DNA of 64,000 bases from Lentzea californiensis (GTDB lineage: Bacteria; Actinomycetota; Actinomycetes; Mycobacteriales; Pseudonocardiaceae): contig NZ_JANBBE010000010.1 in NCBI RefSeq assembly GCF_024648825.1, forward strand, positions 124,001-188,000. The letters are read 5' to 3'. Shown in pieces: positions 1-7,911 of this stretch (position 1 is its first letter; the number at the start of each line of letters is the position of its first letter). The position numbers and the translations under genes were made by a program. The notes under the pieces were generated by a model. The model saw nothing but the letters and a program-made list of their open reading frames with translations, did not search any database and was not told the DNA's origin.

Positions 1-857
1 CGGCGGAACGAGCCGGCACGTCCGTGTACGAACCGCAGTTGCGGGCGGTGCTGGTGATGGTGTCGCTGCGGCGAGGTGATCTGGCGGTCGCGGCGCGGCA
101 CCTGCGCTGCCTGGAGGACCGTGTACCCGGTGGGCCGCCGGTTCTGTTGCGGTGCCTGCTGTCCGCGCTGCTCACCGCCGCCGGGCGCGGAGTGCGCGAG
201 GCGATGGAGGAGCTGCGAGAGGTGGTCGGGGACGCGGGCTCACGTCGGCGGCTCGTCCTGGAGGACCCGTCGTCGACGTCGTGGGTGGTGCGCACGGCGC
301 TGGGCGCGGGGGAGGTCGACCACGCCGAGCTGGTGGTCGTGACGGCCGAGGAGATCGCCGCGGGCAACCCCGGGCACTCCGCGTTCGCCGCGGCGGCACG
401 GCACGGCCGGGCGCTGCTCGAGGACGACGTCACGGGCCTCGCCGGCCTGGAGGACCTCTACGGCGACGACGTCTGGGCAGCGGCGTCGCTGGTCGAGGAC
501 AGGGGGTCGATGCTGCGCGCCGACGACCGCGATCGAGCCATGTCGGAACTCGACCAGGCGATGGAGCGCTACGACGACCTGGGCGCGGCGTGGGACGCGG
601 CAAGGGTGCGGCGCAAGCTCCGCCGGCTGGGGGTGCGGCGGCGGCACTGGAACCACGAGACCCGTCCCGACTCCGGCTGGGAGAGCCTCACCACCGCTGA
701 GGGGAAGGTCGCGGCACTCGTCGCGCAGGGCATGACCAACCAGCAGGTGGCCACGGGGTTGTTCGTCTCCCCGCACACCGTCGGGTTCCACCTCCGGCAG
801 ATCTACCGCAAACTGGGCATCAGGTCACGCGTCGACCTGGCCCGCATCGCTCCGTGA
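1..857 (+). CDS. rebR: LuxR-family transcriptional regulator, 5' end missing
   Basis: The reading frame is open from the first bases of the window, so the N-terminus lies outside. The visible 280-odd residues are an alpha-helical, TPR-like region ending in a LuxR-type helix-turn-helix in the last 60 residues. There 'LTTAEGKVAALVAQGMTNQQ' is followed by 'VSPHTVGFHLRQIYRKLGI', the classic GerE recognition-helix pattern. This is the architecture of the large cluster-situated LuxR (LAL) activators such as RebR in rebeccamycin-type loci. It is convergent with the P450 gene, with 4 bases between the two stop codons. It probably activates the bisindole genes. The missing N-terminus prevents confirming an ATPase domain. 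Assignment as RebR-type rests on position beside the tryptophan-dimer genes. Confidence 0.85.
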   Translation, partial: AERAGTSVYEPQLRAVLVMVSLRRGDLAVAARHLRCLEDRVPGGPPVLLRCLLSALLTAAGRGVREAMEELREVVGDAGSRRRLVLEDPSSTSWVVRTALGAGEVDHAELVVVTAEEIAAGNPGHSAFAAAARHGRALLEDDVTGLAGLEDLYGDDVWAAASLVEDRGSMLRADDRDRAMSELDQAMERYDDLGAAWDAARVRRKLRRLGVRRRHWNHETRPDSGWESLTTAEGKVAALVAQGMTNQQVATGLFVSPHTVGFHLRQIYRKLGIRSRVDLARIAP

Positions 858-861
858 GCCG

Positions 862-2040
862 TCATCCCGACCTGGTCACGACGACACTGTGCGGACCGTG
901 GAAGACGATGTCGTGCGGGAACTTCACGCTGTCCACCACGTAGTCGCCCAGCACCGGGAGGAGCGCGCCGAGCCCGATCTCCAGCTCGGCGCGAGCCAGC
1001 GCGGCGCCGAGGCAGTAGTGGATGCCGAGGCCGAAGCCCGTGTTGCGGCCACCGGCACGACGCAGGTCGAGCGAATCCGGTGCGGCGAACCGGGCGGGGT
1101 CGCGGTTCGCCGCACCGAGCATCACCATCACCTTGCTGCCGGCGGGAATCGTCACGCCCGCGACGTCGGCGTCGCGGTGCGCCCAGCGTCCGACGGCCTG
1201 CACGGGCGGGTCGAAGCGCACCAGTTCCTCGACGGCCGCGGCGGTGACGCCGCGGCGCAGCTCCGCCCGCGCCTCGGGCCGCGACGCCAGTGCCAGCACC
1301 GACTTGCTCAGCACGTTGGTCGTCGTCTCGTGCCCGGCGGTCATCAGGTGCACGCAGGTACCGACGATCTCGTCCGGCGACACCGGTTCGCCGCGGGTCT
1401 GGGCCGACACCATCAGCGACACCAGGTCGTCACCGGGCTCGGACCGCAGCGTCCGCATCAGCGCGAGGAAGTAGTCCCGCAGCTCCTGCGCGGCACGGTC
1501 GGCGACGGCGTGCGCGTCCGGGTTCGCCGCCGCCCTGACGCTGCTCGCCTCCTGCAGGTCGACCGCTCTGTCCCGCAGCCACCCCGCGTCCTCGCGCGGT
1601 ACGCCGAGCAGTTCGGAGATGACCAGGATCGGCAGGGGCGCGGAGAACCTCTCCACCAGGTCGAACGTCACCGGCAGGTCGGTGAGCAGGGTTCGGGCGA
1701 TCTCGGCGATCCGCGGACGGAGGTTCGTTACCACGGCGGGTGAGAACTCCTTGTTCAGCACCGATCGCAGCTCGGTGTGCCGTGGTGGGTCGAGGAAGAC
1801 CAGCCAGTTCTCCACGAGCGTGCGCAATGCCGATGGCACCGACACGGGGCTCCCGCCGCCCGCCGGCGAGCGGCGGCCGAAGGCGGAACCGGTCAGCACC
1901 TCGACCGCGGCGTCGTGGCCGAACACGTACCAGGTGCCGTCGGCGCGGTGCAGGGGACCGTTCGCCAGGTAGCGGGCGAACACCGGGAAGGGGTTGTGCA
2001 GGTCCTCGTCCGTCCAGTTCTTCAGGGAGAACGGCTTCAC
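862..2040 (-). CDS. rebP: Cytochrome P450, chromopyrrolate aryl-coupling type (RebP/StaP-like)
   Basis: A 392-residue class I bacterial P450. The I-helix oxygen-binding motif 'MTAGHETTTN', the ExxR pair in 'EELVRF' and the heme loop 'FGLGIHYCLGAALARAE' with its cysteine ligand are all intact. In tryptophan-dimer pathways the P450 RebP/StaP carries out oxidative C-C coupling of the two indoles of chromopyrrolic acid, acting together with a RebC/StaC flavoprotein. Here the start ATG overlaps the stop of the RebC-like gene (ATGA). It is therefore the last gene of an O-C-P operon, which supports that role over a generic hydroxylase. Redox partners are not encoded nearby and are presumably supplied by the host. 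Confidence 0.9.
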   Translation of the reverse strand: MKPFSLKNWTDEDLHNPFPVFARYLANGPLHRADGTWYVFGHDAAVEVLTGSAFGRRSPAGGGSPVSVPSALRTLVENWLVFLDPPRHTELRSVLNKEFSPAVVTNLRPRIAEIARTLLTDLPVTFDLVERFSAPLPILVISELLGVPREDAGWLRDRAVDLQEASSVRAAANPDAHAVADRAAQELRDYFLALMRTLRSEPGDDLVSLMVSAQTRGEPVSPDEIVGTCVHLMTAGHETTTNVLSKSVLALASRPEARAELRRGVTAAAVEELVRFDPPVQAVGRWAHRDADVAGVTIPAGSKVMVMLGAANRDPARFAAPDSLDLRRAGGRNTGFGLGIHYCLGAALARAELEIGLGALLPVLGDYVVDSVKFPHDIVFHGPHSVVVTRSG

Positions 2041-3638
2041 CGCGCACCTCCGCGCACGGTGTCCGCGATCGTCCCGGCGTCCGCGGGCAGCTCGGTTCCC
2101 CGCCAGGCCACGTGCCCGTCCGGCCGCACCAGGACGAACGGCCGTTCATAGGCGTGCGCGATCTCCGGCGAGTCCAGGCACTCCGCGCGGAACGGAATCC
2201 CCCGCGACTCGAACGCCTTGGCGAACGACGCCAGGCGTGCGGAGTTCTCGAAGTGCACCAGCACGAACCCGTCTCCGAAGAGGTCCAATGTGGACACGCC
2301 GTCCTTCACCCACGCGTGCGGTGCGCGGGACCCCGGCCGGGTGTTCGGCCTGCGGTCCTGCAGGTTCTCCGCCGTCGGGTCGTCGACGACCAGCGCCGAT
2401 CCGGCATAGGTGAAACCGAGGTGGATCTCCGGCGCGTCGAACTCGCGGGCCACCCCGCCGCGCTGGAGCCCTTCGCTGATCTTCGACCGCATCGCCGCGC
2501 CCTGCTCGGTGTCGTCGTTCAGGAACGGCGGCACCTCGCGGCGCATCGCCCGTTCCAGGTTGCGGTTGGCCTCCTCCAGGCCCTCGAACGCGACCGGCTG
2601 ACGCTCCCGCGTGTAGCTGTCGAGCAGGTCCGGGCCCGCCCACCCGCGCAGCTCGGCCGCGAGCTTCCAGCCGAGGTCCGCGGCGCCGCAGATGCCGGTG
2701 TTCATGCCGAACCCACCCGACGGCGACAGCGTGTGCGCGGCGTCTCCGACGAGGAAGACCCGGCCGGAGCGGAAGTCCTCGGCGACCCGGTGCACCAGGT
2801 GCCACTCGTTGTCGGACACCACCTCCACCGGCGTGTCGAACGCGATCGCCTTGCGCACCAAGGTCTCGGCCTCCTGCAACGACTCGGGTGAGCCCTGCAG
2901 CCCGACCGTCATCCGGTACAGCTCCCGGCCGTCCAGCGCGCGGACCGGGAAGCGCAGTGCGGAGGAGATCATGAGGTAGTAGAAGTTGGCGACCTGGTCG
3001 CCGAGCCGCTCGCGCAGTTCGGGCGCGCGGAACAGGACGTTGCGGAAGACCAGCGCGTCGTGGACGGCGGGAGCCGCGATGCCGAGGTGCTTGCGGATCG
3101 GCGAGCTCGCGCCGTCGCAGGCGATCAGGTACTGCGCGTGCACCTCGGTGCCGTCGCTCAGCACCGCGTGAACGCCGGTGTCGTCCTGCGTGAACGACTC
3201 CAGGCGCGTGCTCATCCGCACCGGTCCGTCCGGGTGGACGCCCAGAGCCCCGCGCAGCAGCGGACCGAGCCAGTGCTGCGGGCAGATCGCGTCCGGTTCC
3301 GGGGTGTGCCGGAAGTCCGGCCTGGTGCCCATCGTGTGGCGGGGGAGGCGGAAGAGCTCGTGTCCGCCGATCCTGGTGGTCCACACGCAGTCGAGCGGGT
3401 GGTCCTCGGGCCAGCCGGAGTGGCGGACGGCGTCCGCGACACCCCAGCGGCGGAAGAACTCCATGGACCGGGGGCCGATGCTGGACACCTTGGGATGACC
3501 GACCGTGCCGTCGCCGGCCTCGACCAGGACGAAGCCGACGCCACGCGAACGCAGTTCCAGCGCGGTGGCCATGCCGGTCGGCCCGCCGCCGACGATGATC
3601 ACTTCGGTCTCGAGCACGTCGTTCTCCACTGGGTTCAT
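2037..3638 (-). CDS. rebC: FAD-dependent oxygenase, RebC-like
   Basis: A 533-residue group A flavoprotein monooxygenase (PHBH fold). It has an N-terminal dinucleotide motif 'VGGGPTGMATALELR' (about residues 15-30), a central 'YLIACDGASSPIRKHLGI' DG motif and the FAD-ribityl motif 'FLVGDAAHTLSPSGGFGMN'. A thioredoxin-like C-terminal extension follows, as in RebC and related phenol hydroxylases. In rebeccamycin formation RebC steers P450-coupled chromopyrrolic acid to the dicarbonyl arcyriaflavin oxidation state. The start is placed at the ATG whose ATGA overlaps the stop of the tryptophan oxidase gene, and the stop overlaps the P450 start, so O, C and P are translationally coupled. RebC-type rather than StaC-type is inferred from the halogenase context; the residues that separate the two were not examined. 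Confidence 0.88.
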   Translation of the reverse strand: MNPVENDVLETEVIIVGGGPTGMATALELRSRGVGFVLVEAGDGTVGHPKVSSIGPRSMEFFRRWGVADAVRHSGWPEDHPLDCVWTTRIGGHELFRLPRHTMGTRPDFRHTPEPDAICPQHWLGPLLRGALGVHPDGPVRMSTRLESFTQDDTGVHAVLSDGTEVHAQYLIACDGASSPIRKHLGIAAPAVHDALVFRNVLFRAPELRERLGDQVANFYYLMISSALRFPVRALDGRELYRMTVGLQGSPESLQEAETLVRKAIAFDTPVEVVSDNEWHLVHRVAEDFRSGRVFLVGDAAHTLSPSGGFGMNTGICGAADLGWKLAAELRGWAGPDLLDSYTRERQPVAFEGLEEANRNLERAMRREVPPFLNDDTEQGAAMRSKISEGLQRGGVAREFDAPEIHLGFTYAGSALVVDDPTAENLQDRRPNTRPGSRAPHAWVKDGVSTLDLFGDGFVLVHFENSARLASFAKAFESRGIPFRAECLDSPEIAHAYERPFVLVRPDGHVAWRGTELPADAGTIADTVRGGAR

Positions 3639-5140
3639 GCCGCGCCACCCCTCATGCGCCGGTACCCGGTCGCCACGAGCGGGCGTTCGGCCGGAGCGGC
3701 GGCGTGGACGTCCTGGGCCGCCGCGAGGCCGGACTCGATCGCGCCCTCGATCCACGCCGGGTAGGTCGAGCAGTGCTCGCCGGCGAAGAACAACGTGCCC
3801 TGCGGCTTGGCCGCCAGCGCACGTTCCTCCTCGGCCGTCGCGGCGTCCTTGCTCCACCGCACCGACGCGGCCCCCATGCTGGAGAAGTCCTCGCCCCAGG
3901 CCTGGGTCACCACGTCGAGCACCATTCCCGGCCTCTTCAGCTCGGGGTGGATCCTGCTGAGCTCGTCGAGCACGACGCGTTCCCGCTCCTGCGGCGAGAA
4001 CCGCGTCAGCGCGTCCGAGTCCGGCCCGATCGTGTAGCTCGCGAGGAGGGCCGCGCCGAGCCGTGGGTCGCTCTCGACCGGCGGGTAGTAGGTCTGGCGC
4101 ACCAGGCCGCCGGTGAACGAGCCGCCGCCGCTGATGCCGTCGCCCTCCCAGAACGCGTCCTGGCAGTGCACCGCGATCTTGGTGGCGGGCCAGTACTGCA
4201 TGTCGTGCACGGTCGCGACCTTGTCGTCGTCCAGTCCGCTGAGGTTCATCCGCCGCACGACCGAGAACGGCACGGTGCACAGCACGTAGTCGCAGTGGCT
4301 CGCGACGACGTCCAGGCCGCGCCGCGTCTCGACCACCACGCCGTCGGGCCGTACGTGCAGCCCGATGACCTGGCGGCCGCGGTGGACCGGGCCGCGCAGG
4401 CTTCCGGCCAGCCTGACGGTGATCTGGTCCATCCCGCCTTCGAGCCGGAACAGCGCCGACGACGTCTCGACGGTGATGTCGTCGAAGAAGTGCGCGAGAC
4501 GGCTGCGCCCGGCGAACTTCGGGTTGCCCGCGAAGAACCGGTTGACGTCGAGCCTTTCGACGCCGCCGGTGCTCACGAAGAACGGCCGCACGTCGATGCC
4601 GTCGAGCAGGTCGAGCAGTTCCAGGTTCAGGTCGCTGTGCAGGTTCGTGCGGAACGCGCCGGGCGCCACGGCGTTCACGCTCGCGGTCAGCCAGGTCGCC
4701 GCGAGCACGGACTCCTCGCGGTACTCGCCGGGAGGCAGGCCGCGGCGGAACTCCTCGACGAGCACCGAGGTCGCGTCGCGCACCCGCAGGTGCCCGGTGC
4801 AGGTCTCCAGGTAGCTGGAGTCGTCGGAGAACAGCGTGCGGAACTGCCGCACCCTGTCGCTCAGCCCCAGCAGGTCGATCCACTGCATGGTTCGGTGGTG
4901 CGAGGCGGGGATGCGCATGGCGCCGAGCTCGGCGAGCGGGCCCCTGCCGACGAACGAGTGCGTGCGCACCCGGCCACCGACCTCCAGCCGCGCCTCCAGC
5001 ACCTCGACGCTGTGGCCGAGGCGTTCCAGCTCGTGCGCCGCCACCAGGCCCGCGACGCCCGCGCCGAGGACGGTCACCCGCTTCGGGCGTTGCGGCCAGT
5101 GTTGTCCGCCCGAGAGGACGTTCGTGTGCACCGGACTCAT
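3635..5140 (-). CDS. rebO: L-tryptophan oxidase (RebO/StaO-like flavin amine oxidase)
   Basis: A 501-residue flavin amine oxidase. It has the N-terminal 'VTVLGAGVAGLVAAHELERL' FAD motif near residue 20, the following 'VLEARLEVGGRVRT', and a C-terminal 'GTLFFAGEHCSTYPAWIEGAIESG' signature characteristic of L-amino-acid oxidases. In bisindole pathways this enzyme oxidises L-tryptophan, or chloro-tryptophan, to the imine of indole-3-pyruvate, which feeds chromopyrrolate synthase. It is the first gene of the minus-strand O-C-P operon and is divergent from the hydrolase-like gene across about 190 bp that must hold both promoters. The start ATG is preceded by a weak ribosome-binding site, and no better start was seen. 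Group specificity for chlorinated tryptophan is inferred from the halogenase in the same cluster. Confidence 0.9.
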   Translation of the reverse strand: MSPVHTNVLSGGQHWPQRPKRVTVLGAGVAGLVAAHELERLGHSVEVLEARLEVGGRVRTHSFVGRGPLAELGAMRIPASHHRTMQWIDLLGLSDRVRQFRTLFSDDSSYLETCTGHLRVRDATSVLVEEFRRGLPPGEYREESVLAATWLTASVNAVAPGAFRTNLHSDLNLELLDLLDGIDVRPFFVSTGGVERLDVNRFFAGNPKFAGRSRLAHFFDDITVETSSALFRLEGGMDQITVRLAGSLRGPVHRGRQVIGLHVRPDGVVVETRRGLDVVASHCDYVLCTVPFSVVRRMNLSGLDDDKVATVHDMQYWPATKIAVHCQDAFWEGDGISGGGSFTGGLVRQTYYPPVESDPRLGAALLASYTIGPDSDALTRFSPQERERVVLDELSRIHPELKRPGMVLDVVTQAWGEDFSSMGAASVRWSKDAATAEEERALAAKPQGTLFFAGEHCSTYPAWIEGAIESGLAAAQDVHAAAPAERPLVATGYRRMRGGAA

Positions 5141-5329
5141 GAACGGAATCGTGCCGCCGCGGCCCTGCGCCCACATCCCCCGCAACACCTGTGGCACAGG
5201 TGGTTCCGCGTGCCCAACCCACTCGCCGGAGCAGTTCACACCGCGCGACAGAACGGTTTCCGGCGGCCAGGGGGCTCCCGTGCCATCCACGCAGGACACT
5301 GGCGCCACACTCTTCCGAGGAGGCCCGTC

Positions 5330-6124
5330 ATGCCAGTGCCCACCGTCGACGTCGTCCCGCGAACGACAACGGTGCGGGGACACGACGGCCTGAAGCTGGC
5401 CGCGACCACTGTGGCGCCCGTCGGTGAACCGCGTTGCACGGCCCTGCTGCTGCACGGCGAAGGTGCCGACCGCGACCAGGGCGGGTTCTACACCCGCCTG
5501 GCCTCGGAGCTGGCCGGGCACGGCGTGGCCTCCCTGCGCGTCGACCTTCCCGGACACGGTGACAGCGAAGGCGCGCAGGAGGAGCTGAGCCTGTCCGGGC
5601 TGCTGAACGTCATCAGCGCGGGGCTGACCCACCTGCGCGAGAACGTGGCACCAGGTCCGGCGGCGCTCGTCGCCACCGGGCTGACCGGCGGTGTCGCCGC
5701 CGGCTACGCCGCCCGGCGGGGCGACGAGGTGGCGAACGTCGTGCTGTACAACCCCCTGATCGACTACCAGGAGCACTTCGCCGACTCGAACCCCGCGTGG
5801 TCGGGAGGATTCCTCGGCGCGGAGGCCGGCCGCGCGCTGCTCGCCGACGGGTACCTGCGCGTCTCGGACACCTTCGTGGTCGGTCGCGCGATGCTCAACG
5901 AGGTCTTCTGGCTGCAGCCGCGCGGGGTGCTGCCGGTGATCACCGCGCCGACCCTCGTCGTGCACCGCGCCGGCCCGTCGGGTGCACCGCTGTCGTCCTC
6001 GCGCAGCGCGGTGGAGGCGCTCACGTGCCCGAGCCGCCTGGTGGAGATCGGGCCACCGGTGGAGGCGCACTGGCAGGCCCCGGCGATCCGGGTGACGACG
6101 GAGTGGCTCCTCGGCTCACGCTGA
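5330..6124 (+). CDS. Alpha/beta-hydrolase-fold protein with degenerate active site
   Basis: A 264-residue protein with clear alpha/beta-hydrolase topology. 'ALLLHGEGADRDQG' resembles the oxyanion loop and 'LRVDLPGHGDSEG' is the usual strand-4 motif. The start ATG has a strong GAGGAGG site six bases upstream. The nucleophile elbow reads 'VATGLTGGVAAGYAARRG' where active members have G-x-S-x-G, so the serine position is leucine. The acid loop after 'APTLVVHRAG' also lacks the expected aspartate, though a histidine remains in 'EAHWQ'. It sits between the O-C-P and H-U-F operons, and I recall indolotryptoline clusters carrying a hydrolase-like gene here. A non-hydrolytic role, such as a binding, chaperone or cyclisation aid, is inferred. 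An unusual nucleophile cannot be excluded. Confidence 0.75.
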   Translation: MPVPTVDVVPRTTTVRGHDGLKLAATTVAPVGEPRCTALLLHGEGADRDQGGFYTRLASELAGHGVASLRVDLPGHGDSEGAQEELSLSGLLNVISAGLTHLRENVAPGPAALVATGLTGGVAAGYAARRGDEVANVVLYNPLIDYQEHFADSNPAWSGGFLGAEAGRALLADGYLRVSDTFVVGRAMLNEVFWLQPRGVLPVITAPTLVVHRAGPSGAPLSSSRSAVEALTCPSRLVEIGPPVEAHWQAPAIRVTTEWLLGSR

Positions 6125-6187
6125 CACGCAACGAGAACTGGCCCTCTCACCGGTTGTGGTGAGAGGGCCAGTTCTCGTTGCGTGTCA
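6122..6187. terminator. Perfect 30-bp inverted repeat, bidirectional terminator
   Basis: Left arm 6122-6151 and right arm 6158-6187 are exact reverse complements with a 6-base loop (GGTTGT). The repeat lies between the convergent hydrolase-like and flavin reductase genes. The TGA stop codons of both genes are the outermost three bases of the two arms. No T-tract follows, as is common in high-GC actinobacteria. Confidence 0.8.
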
Positions 6188-6667
6188 AGCGCTCCGCGGC
6201 CAGGACGCGTACCGGCGCAGCCCGTAGAGCAGCGGCTGGGCGGCCGAGCGGTGCACGACCGTGTGGACCTTGCCGAACACCACCACGTGCGTGCCGGTGC
6301 GGTGCATGTGGTCCACCACGCAGTCCGCCGCCGCGTGCGCGTCGTCCACCAGGTGCGGCCCGCCGAGGGACGTGGGATGTTCCCACGCCACCTGCCGGAA
6401 GCGGTCCGGGTCACCCGACGAGAACAGCTCCGCGGCCGGACGCGCCTCGTGGTGCAACAGGTTCACCGTGAAGGAACCGGTGCGCACCAACGCGTCCAGC
6501 GTCGGGCTGCTGTACCGCAGGCACACCAGCAACGTCGGCGGGTCCACCGACACGCTCGACAACGACGACAGCGTCATCCCCCACGGCTCACCGTCCTGAC
6601 CGAAGGTCGTCACCACGGCGACACCGGTCGGGAAAGCGGCCATGAGCCCGCGGAACTGTTCTGTCAC
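6185..6667 (-). CDS. rebF: Flavin reductase partner of the halogenase (RebF-like)
   Basis: A 160-residue member of the flavin reductase-like, FMN-binding split-barrel family. 'FRGLMAAFPTGVAVVTTFG' begins the barrel, 'GMTLSSLSSVSVDPPTLLVC' gives the flavin-binding SS motif, and 'TFTVNLL'-type sequence (here 'SFTVNLLHHEARP') follows. RebF supplies free reduced FAD to the tryptophan halogenase and may also feed the FAD monooxygenases. A GTG start overlapping the antiporter stop (GTGA) was chosen because the flanking genes use the same coupling and it gives the family's normal length. It is the last gene of the minus-strand H-U-F run and ends inside the long hairpin. Confidence 0.88.
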   Translation of the reverse strand: MTEQFRGLMAAFPTGVAVVTTFGQDGEPWGMTLSSLSSVSVDPPTLLVCLRYSSPTLDALVRTGSFTVNLLHHEARPAAELFSSGDPDRFRQVAWEHPTSLGGPHLVDDAHAAADCVVDHMHRTGTHVVVFGKVHTVVHRSAAQPLLYGLRRYASWPRSA

Positions 6668-7911
6668 ACCAGGACCTCCTGCCGTGCCGCCCCGGCACGC
6701 CGGGTGATCACGTCCAGCAGCGGACCCGTGAGCGCGGTTGTCACCAGCGCCATCACCAGCAGCGCGACGAACAGCCCCGGCGTGAGCAGACCGGCGGTGA
6801 ACGCGATCTGGAGCACCACGATCTCGGTGAGCCCGCGCGTGTTCACGAGCACGCCGATCCGCAGCGACGTGACCGCGTCCTCGCCGCCCCAGCGCGCCCC
6901 GGCGTACCCGCCGCCGATCTTGCCGAGGACGCCGAGCGCGAGCGCCAGGGCGACGCCGATCCACGGGAACGCCGACACCCCGCTGGTGGACAGCGTCGTC
7001 CCCGCCACCACGAAGAACACCGGCACGAACGCCCTGCCCACCCGGCTGACCAGCGCGACGACCCGCGACCACGCCTCGTCGCGCGGCACCACCACGCCGG
7101 CCAGGAACGCGCCGAAGATCGCCGTGAGCCCGAGGGAGTGCACCGCCGTGCCTGCGGCCAGTGCCACCACCGCGAGGACGAGAGCGGTCGTGCGCGGCCT
7201 TTCCGCCGCGACGCTCCCGACGCGCTCCGACCCGAGCGCCCGGCGACCGAGCCACGCGATCACCACGCCCACGCCGATGGTCGCGAACGCGAGCCACACG
7301 CCACCGAGGCCACCCGCGGCCAGACCCAGCGCCACGGTCAGCAACAGCCAGGCCGGCGTGTCGATCAGCACCGACGCCATCATCGACAGCCCGGAGGCGC
7401 GACCCAGGTCGGACCGCTCCTCCAGGATGCGCGCGAGCACGGGCACCGCCGTGACGGACATGGCCACCGCGAGCACCAGCACCAGCGCGGCCGTCGGAGC
7501 GGTGCCGCGCACCTCGGCGGGCGCGAGCCAGACGGCCCAGGCGGCGAAGGCGAGACCGGTCAGCAACGGCAGCGCGAAGGCGCCGATCGTGATCCGGCCG
7601 AGCGCCTTGCCGCGCCACCCGCCCGTGACGCCGCGGTCGAGGTGGTGCACCACACCGACGAGGAAGAGCACCAGCCCGGCCTCGCCGATCTGTTTGAGCA
7701 CAGCGGTGACGTCGGCCGGCAGGACCGCGGTGAAGAGGCTCTTGCCGAACGCGGCCAGCAGCACCGGCCCGAGCAGGATGCTCAACGCGATCTCACCGAT
7801 CACGGTGGGCGTCCGCAGCGCCCGTGCCATCACCCGGCCGAGCGCCGCGACCGCGAAGAACGCGGCCAGGAGCGCGACGAGGTGCATCCCGTTCAGCACC
7901 ACCGCGCTCAC
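6664..7911 (-). CDS. rebU: Cation:proton antiporter (RebU-like, CPA2 family)
   Basis: A 415-residue integral membrane protein with about twelve hydrophobic segments and the look of the NhaA/KefB (CPA2) superfamily. The N-terminus 'GMHLVALLAAFFAVAALGRV', the discontinuous-helix region 'TPTVIGEIALSILLGP' and the glycine-rich 'LTAIFGAFLAGVVVPRD' are typical. The rebeccamycin locus carries a similar antiporter, RebU, and it may drive export or resistance. Translational overlap with the halogenase upstream and the flavin reductase downstream ties it to the cluster. Substrate is unknown. A role in ion homeostasis would also make sense, because I recall cladoniamide-type compounds being described as V-ATPase inhibitors; that link is inference. 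Confidence 0.85.
   Translation of the reverse strand: MSAVVLNGMHLVALLAAFFAVAALGRVMARALRTPTVIGEIALSILLGPVLLAAFGKSLFTAVLPADVTAVLKQIGEAGLVLFLVGVVHHLDRGVTGGWRGKALGRITIGAFALPLLTGLAFAAWAVWLAPAEVRGTAPTAALVLVLAVAMSVTAVPVLARILEERSDLGRASGLSMMASVLIDTPAWLLLTVALGLAAGGLGGVWLAFATIGVGVVIAWLGRRALGSERVGSVAAERPRTTALVLAVVALAAGTAVHSLGLTAIFGAFLAGVVVPRDEAWSRVVALVSRVGRAFVPVFFVVAGTTLSTSGVSAFPWIGVALALALGVLGKIGGGYAGARWGGEDAVTSLRIGVLVNTRGLTEIVVLQIAFTAGLLTPGLFVALLVMALVTTALTGPLLDVITRRAGAARQEVLV

Noticed and set aside
862..3764. Long open frames antisense to the P450 and RebC-like genes (several over 200 codons)
   Set aside because: They are shadows of high-GC coding sequence: arginine/proline-rich, no family motifs, and no ribosome-binding sites. 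Every real gene there is on the minus strand.
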